Shown here in pieces: positions 62,166 to 64,000 of a DNA stretch of 64,000 bases. The stretch covers positions 124,001 through 188,000 of the forward strand of contig JAFLBM010000006.1 of assembly GCA_017303455.1 (NCBI GenBank), in the 5' to 3' direction. This DNA is from Chitinophagales bacterium (lineage in GTDB: Bacteria > Bacteroidota > Bacteroidia > Chitinophagales > Chitinophagaceae). The notes beneath the pieces are model-generated. The model ran no database searches and was not told the DNA's origin. It was given only the letters and a program-made list of their open reading frames with translations. The translations under genes and the position numbers were made by a program. Numbering within the stretch: the stretch's first letter is position 1; each line of letters starts with the position of its first letter.

Positions 62166-63987
62166 CAGAATGATTTCCCTGTTTCTTCTGACATGCATGT
62201 TTGGTACAGCAAATGCACAAGACACTATTAGCGTAAGTGATTTTGGATATGTTGTTAATTCAAAAACCGATGCTGTTCCCTTTGTAAAAAAGGCAATAGC
62301 TGCCTGCAGAAATAAAAAAAAACCGGTACTCATCTTTCCCCGGGGGAGATATGATTTTTGGCCTGAACAATCTGCCAGCAAGCAGTACTATGAATCTAAT
62401 ACAGATGTAATACCTGTAAGAAAATGCCCCATTTTGATTGAAGGGTTTAAAAACCTTACGATTGATTTTAAGGAGTCCGATTTAGTTTTTCATGGCATGA
62501 TGCAGCCAATAACCGTTGACAGCAGCGAGAATGTACTAATAAAAAACGTAAGCATTGATTGGGATGTGCCGGTGATGGGCCAGGGTAAGATAATAGCAGT
62601 GGGAGAAAATTATATTGATGTGGAGATAAGCCCGGAGTCGCCTTATGAAATTAGTAATGGAAAAATATTCTTTGTTGGTGAAGGCTGGCGAAGCGAATTG
62701 TCGGACATTATGGAATTTGACAAGGAGACAAAGTTTATTGCTCAGGGTTGTGGTGATGGTTGTTTGGGCAATGATTTCTATTCGTATACAGGGGAAGAAA
62801 TAAGTAGAAACAATATTCGAATCAAATATAAAATAGCACGGCACCCTGAAATTGGCAATTACCTGGCACTAAGGCATAGCGCAAGAGACCACGCAGGTAC
62901 CTTTATTCGCAACAGCAAAAATATCCGGCTTGAGAATTTGAATATGTTTCAAAATGCAGGGCTGGGTATTTTATCGCAATACTCCGAAAATCTGAGTTTC
63001 AGAAATGTACAGTGTGTTCCCAATCCCAAAAAGGGCCGTGTATTTGCCGGACATGATGATGGGCTTCATTTTTCCAATTGTAAAGGGCAAATTACTGTTG
63101 ACCATTGTCGCTTCGCGGGCCTGATGGATGATCCCATCAATGTGCATGGTACCAGTGTCAGGGTAGTTAAAAAACTGGGCGATAGAAAATTGCTTTGCAA
63201 ATTTATACATGACCAGAGTTATGGCTTTGTCTGGGCAAGGCCGGGTGAGAAAATCGGATTTATAGAGCATGAATTTATGAATACTGCCGGTTTTGGGATT
63301 GTGGAATCATTTGCCCCAGTCAATCCAAGGGAATTTGAAATTAGTTTTACCGGACCGTTACCTTCGGTAATTACCGGGGGCGATGCTCTGGAGAATTTGA
63401 CCTGGTCGCCCGACGTAATAATTAAAAATAGTTTTTTTGGAAGTTGCCGTGCAAGAGGAATTTTAGTTACGACGCCAGGTAAAGTAGTTATTGAAAAAAA
63501 TATATTTGAATCAAGTGGCAGCGCTATTCTTATTGCAGGTGATGCTAATTACTGGTATGAGTCCGGGGCTGTAAAAGATGTAATGATACGCAATAATACT
63601 TTTAATGCTCCGTGCCTTACTTCTATGTTTCAATTTTGTGAAGCCATCATCAGCATTTGCCCGGAGATACCAACAATTGATAGAGCTAAGCCGTTTCACC
63701 GGAATATCCGGATTGAAAAGAATACATTTAACCCCTTTGATTACCCGGTGCTGTATGCAAAATCTGTTCAGCGGCTCATTTTTTTGAATAATTATATAAA
63801 ACGGTCAGTAAAATTTAAGCCATGGCACCCAAGAAAACAAATGATAACACTGGAGTCTTGTCAAAAAGTAAGGATCAGCCAAAACAAATTTTTTGGAGAG
63901 GTGTTAGGGAAGAATGTAAAGCTCATTAACACCCTGAGAACAGACTTGCAGTTGGATATGAAGCAATCTATAGTGATAGAGAATTAA
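62158..63987 (+). CDS. GH110-type alpha-1,3-galactosidase-like right-handed beta-helix protein
   Basis: Start ATG 62158 (MNNRMISLFLLTCMFGTAN) gives a signal peptide; ATGs at 62137 and 62170 are alternatives. The body is a parallel beta-helix beginning ISVSDFGYVVNSKTDAVPF. The catalytic region has HDDGLHFSN (Asp301) and MDDPINVHGTS (Asp324, Asp325); the 23- and 24-residue gaps match the three acidic residues reported for a GH110 galactosidase. The family cuts alpha-1,3-galactose from blood-group-B-like or carrageenan-like glycans. Length of 609 residues is normal. Confidence 0.85.
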   Translation: MNNRMISLFLLTCMFGTANAQDTISVSDFGYVVNSKTDAVPFVKKAIAACRNKKKPVLIFPRGRYDFWPEQSASKQYYESNTDVIPVRKCPILIEGFKNLTIDFKESDLVFHGMMQPITVDSSENVLIKNVSIDWDVPVMGQGKIIAVGENYIDVEISPESPYEISNGKIFFVGEGWRSELSDIMEFDKETKFIAQGCGDGCLGNDFYSYTGEEISRNNIRIKYKIARHPEIGNYLALRHSARDHAGTFIRNSKNIRLENLNMFQNAGLGILSQYSENLSFRNVQCVPNPKKGRVFAGHDDGLHFSNCKGQITVDHCRFAGLMDDPINVHGTSVRVVKKLGDRKLLCKFIHDQSYGFVWARPGEKIGFIEHEFMNTAGFGIVESFAPVNPREFEISFTGPLPSVITGGDALENLTWSPDVIIKNSFFGSCRARGILVTTPGKVVIEKNIFESSGSAILIAGDANYWYESGAVKDVMIRNNTFNAPCLTSMFQFCEAIISICPEIPTIDRAKPFHRNIRIEKNTFNPFDYPVLYAKSVQRLIFLNNYIKRSVKFKPWHPRKQMITLESCQKVRISQNKFFGEVLGKNVKLINTLRTDLQLDMKQSIVIEN

Positions 63988-64000
63988 TTTTAAATAAAGA

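Noticed and set aside
62158..63987. Pectate lyase or polygalacturonase assignment for the beta-helix protein
   Set aside because: The fold is shared, but the triple-Asp spacing and HDDG/MDDPINVHG motifs fit GH110 better.

Overview
The window reads as a chromosomal segment of a Bacteroidota bacterium, most likely a member of the Chitinophagaceae. The evidence is SusC/SusD and FecR/ECF-sigma genes, lipoproteins beginning with Cys plus charged residues, A-rich start contexts without Shine-Dalgarno sequences, -7 boxes of the form TAnnTTTG, and many best-known relatives in that phylum (inference from family knowledge; no search was run). There is no prophage, insertion sequence, rRNA or CRISPR array. 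The first CDS is cut by the left edge; the last one ends 13 bases before the right edge.

Bases 1-28400 are core genome, mostly on the minus strand: methylglyoxal synthase, YceI and OB-fold proteins, RecA, a PAP2-like membrane protein, a peptidoglycan glucosaminidase, a two-gene polysaccharide O-acetylation unit (DHHW protein plus MBOAT), sigma-54, NhaA, a KdnA-like aminotransferase, a DigH-type glycosidase, MarR, DinB and radical SAM genes. A plus-strand 5-oxoprolinase operon (pxpB-pxpC-pxpA) ends in an NRAMP-like transporter lacking the usual metal ligands. Then come an L,D-transpeptidase, AI-2E and MATE transporters, tRNA-Asn, a Rieske ferredoxin, HflX, a PorT-like barrel and a tRNA with anticodon CAT.

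Bases 28433-45859 form a polysaccharide utilization locus: ECF sigma factor, FecR anti-sigma factor, a SusC receptor with an STN signalling domain, SusD, a LamG surface lipoprotein, a very large FG-GAP/ASPIC lipoprotein, two different GH30 enzymes and two GH144-type enzymes. GH144 members known from Chitinophaga are endo-beta-1,2-glucanases, and GH30 includes beta-1,6-glucanases, so a beta-glucan is the likely substrate. Uptake is probably controlled by cell-surface signalling through sigma and FecR.

Bases 45915-63987 hold a minus-strand AraC regulator and a 17-kb plus-strand run. This encodes a cytochrome-domain DUF1549/DUF1553 protein, a Tat-exported DUF1501 protein, a Tat-exported TIM-barrel sugar isomerase-like protein and a DUF2231/cytochrome/LRR membrane protein. 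A third GH144 enzyme, an exported ADP-ribosylglycohydrolase-fold protein, two Gfo/Idh/MocA dehydrogenases, an SDR, a ROK kinase, a Rieske oxygenase and a GH110-type alpha-1,3-galactosidase follow. Two promoters in this region, upstream of the cytochrome gene and of the third GH144 gene, share two motifs and a -7 box at exactly the same spacing, which suggests one regulon under the adjacent AraC protein. Together these genes look like an oxidative sugar-processing system attached to a beta-glucan locus. The pathway is inferred, and it is the part of the window most worth experimental attention.
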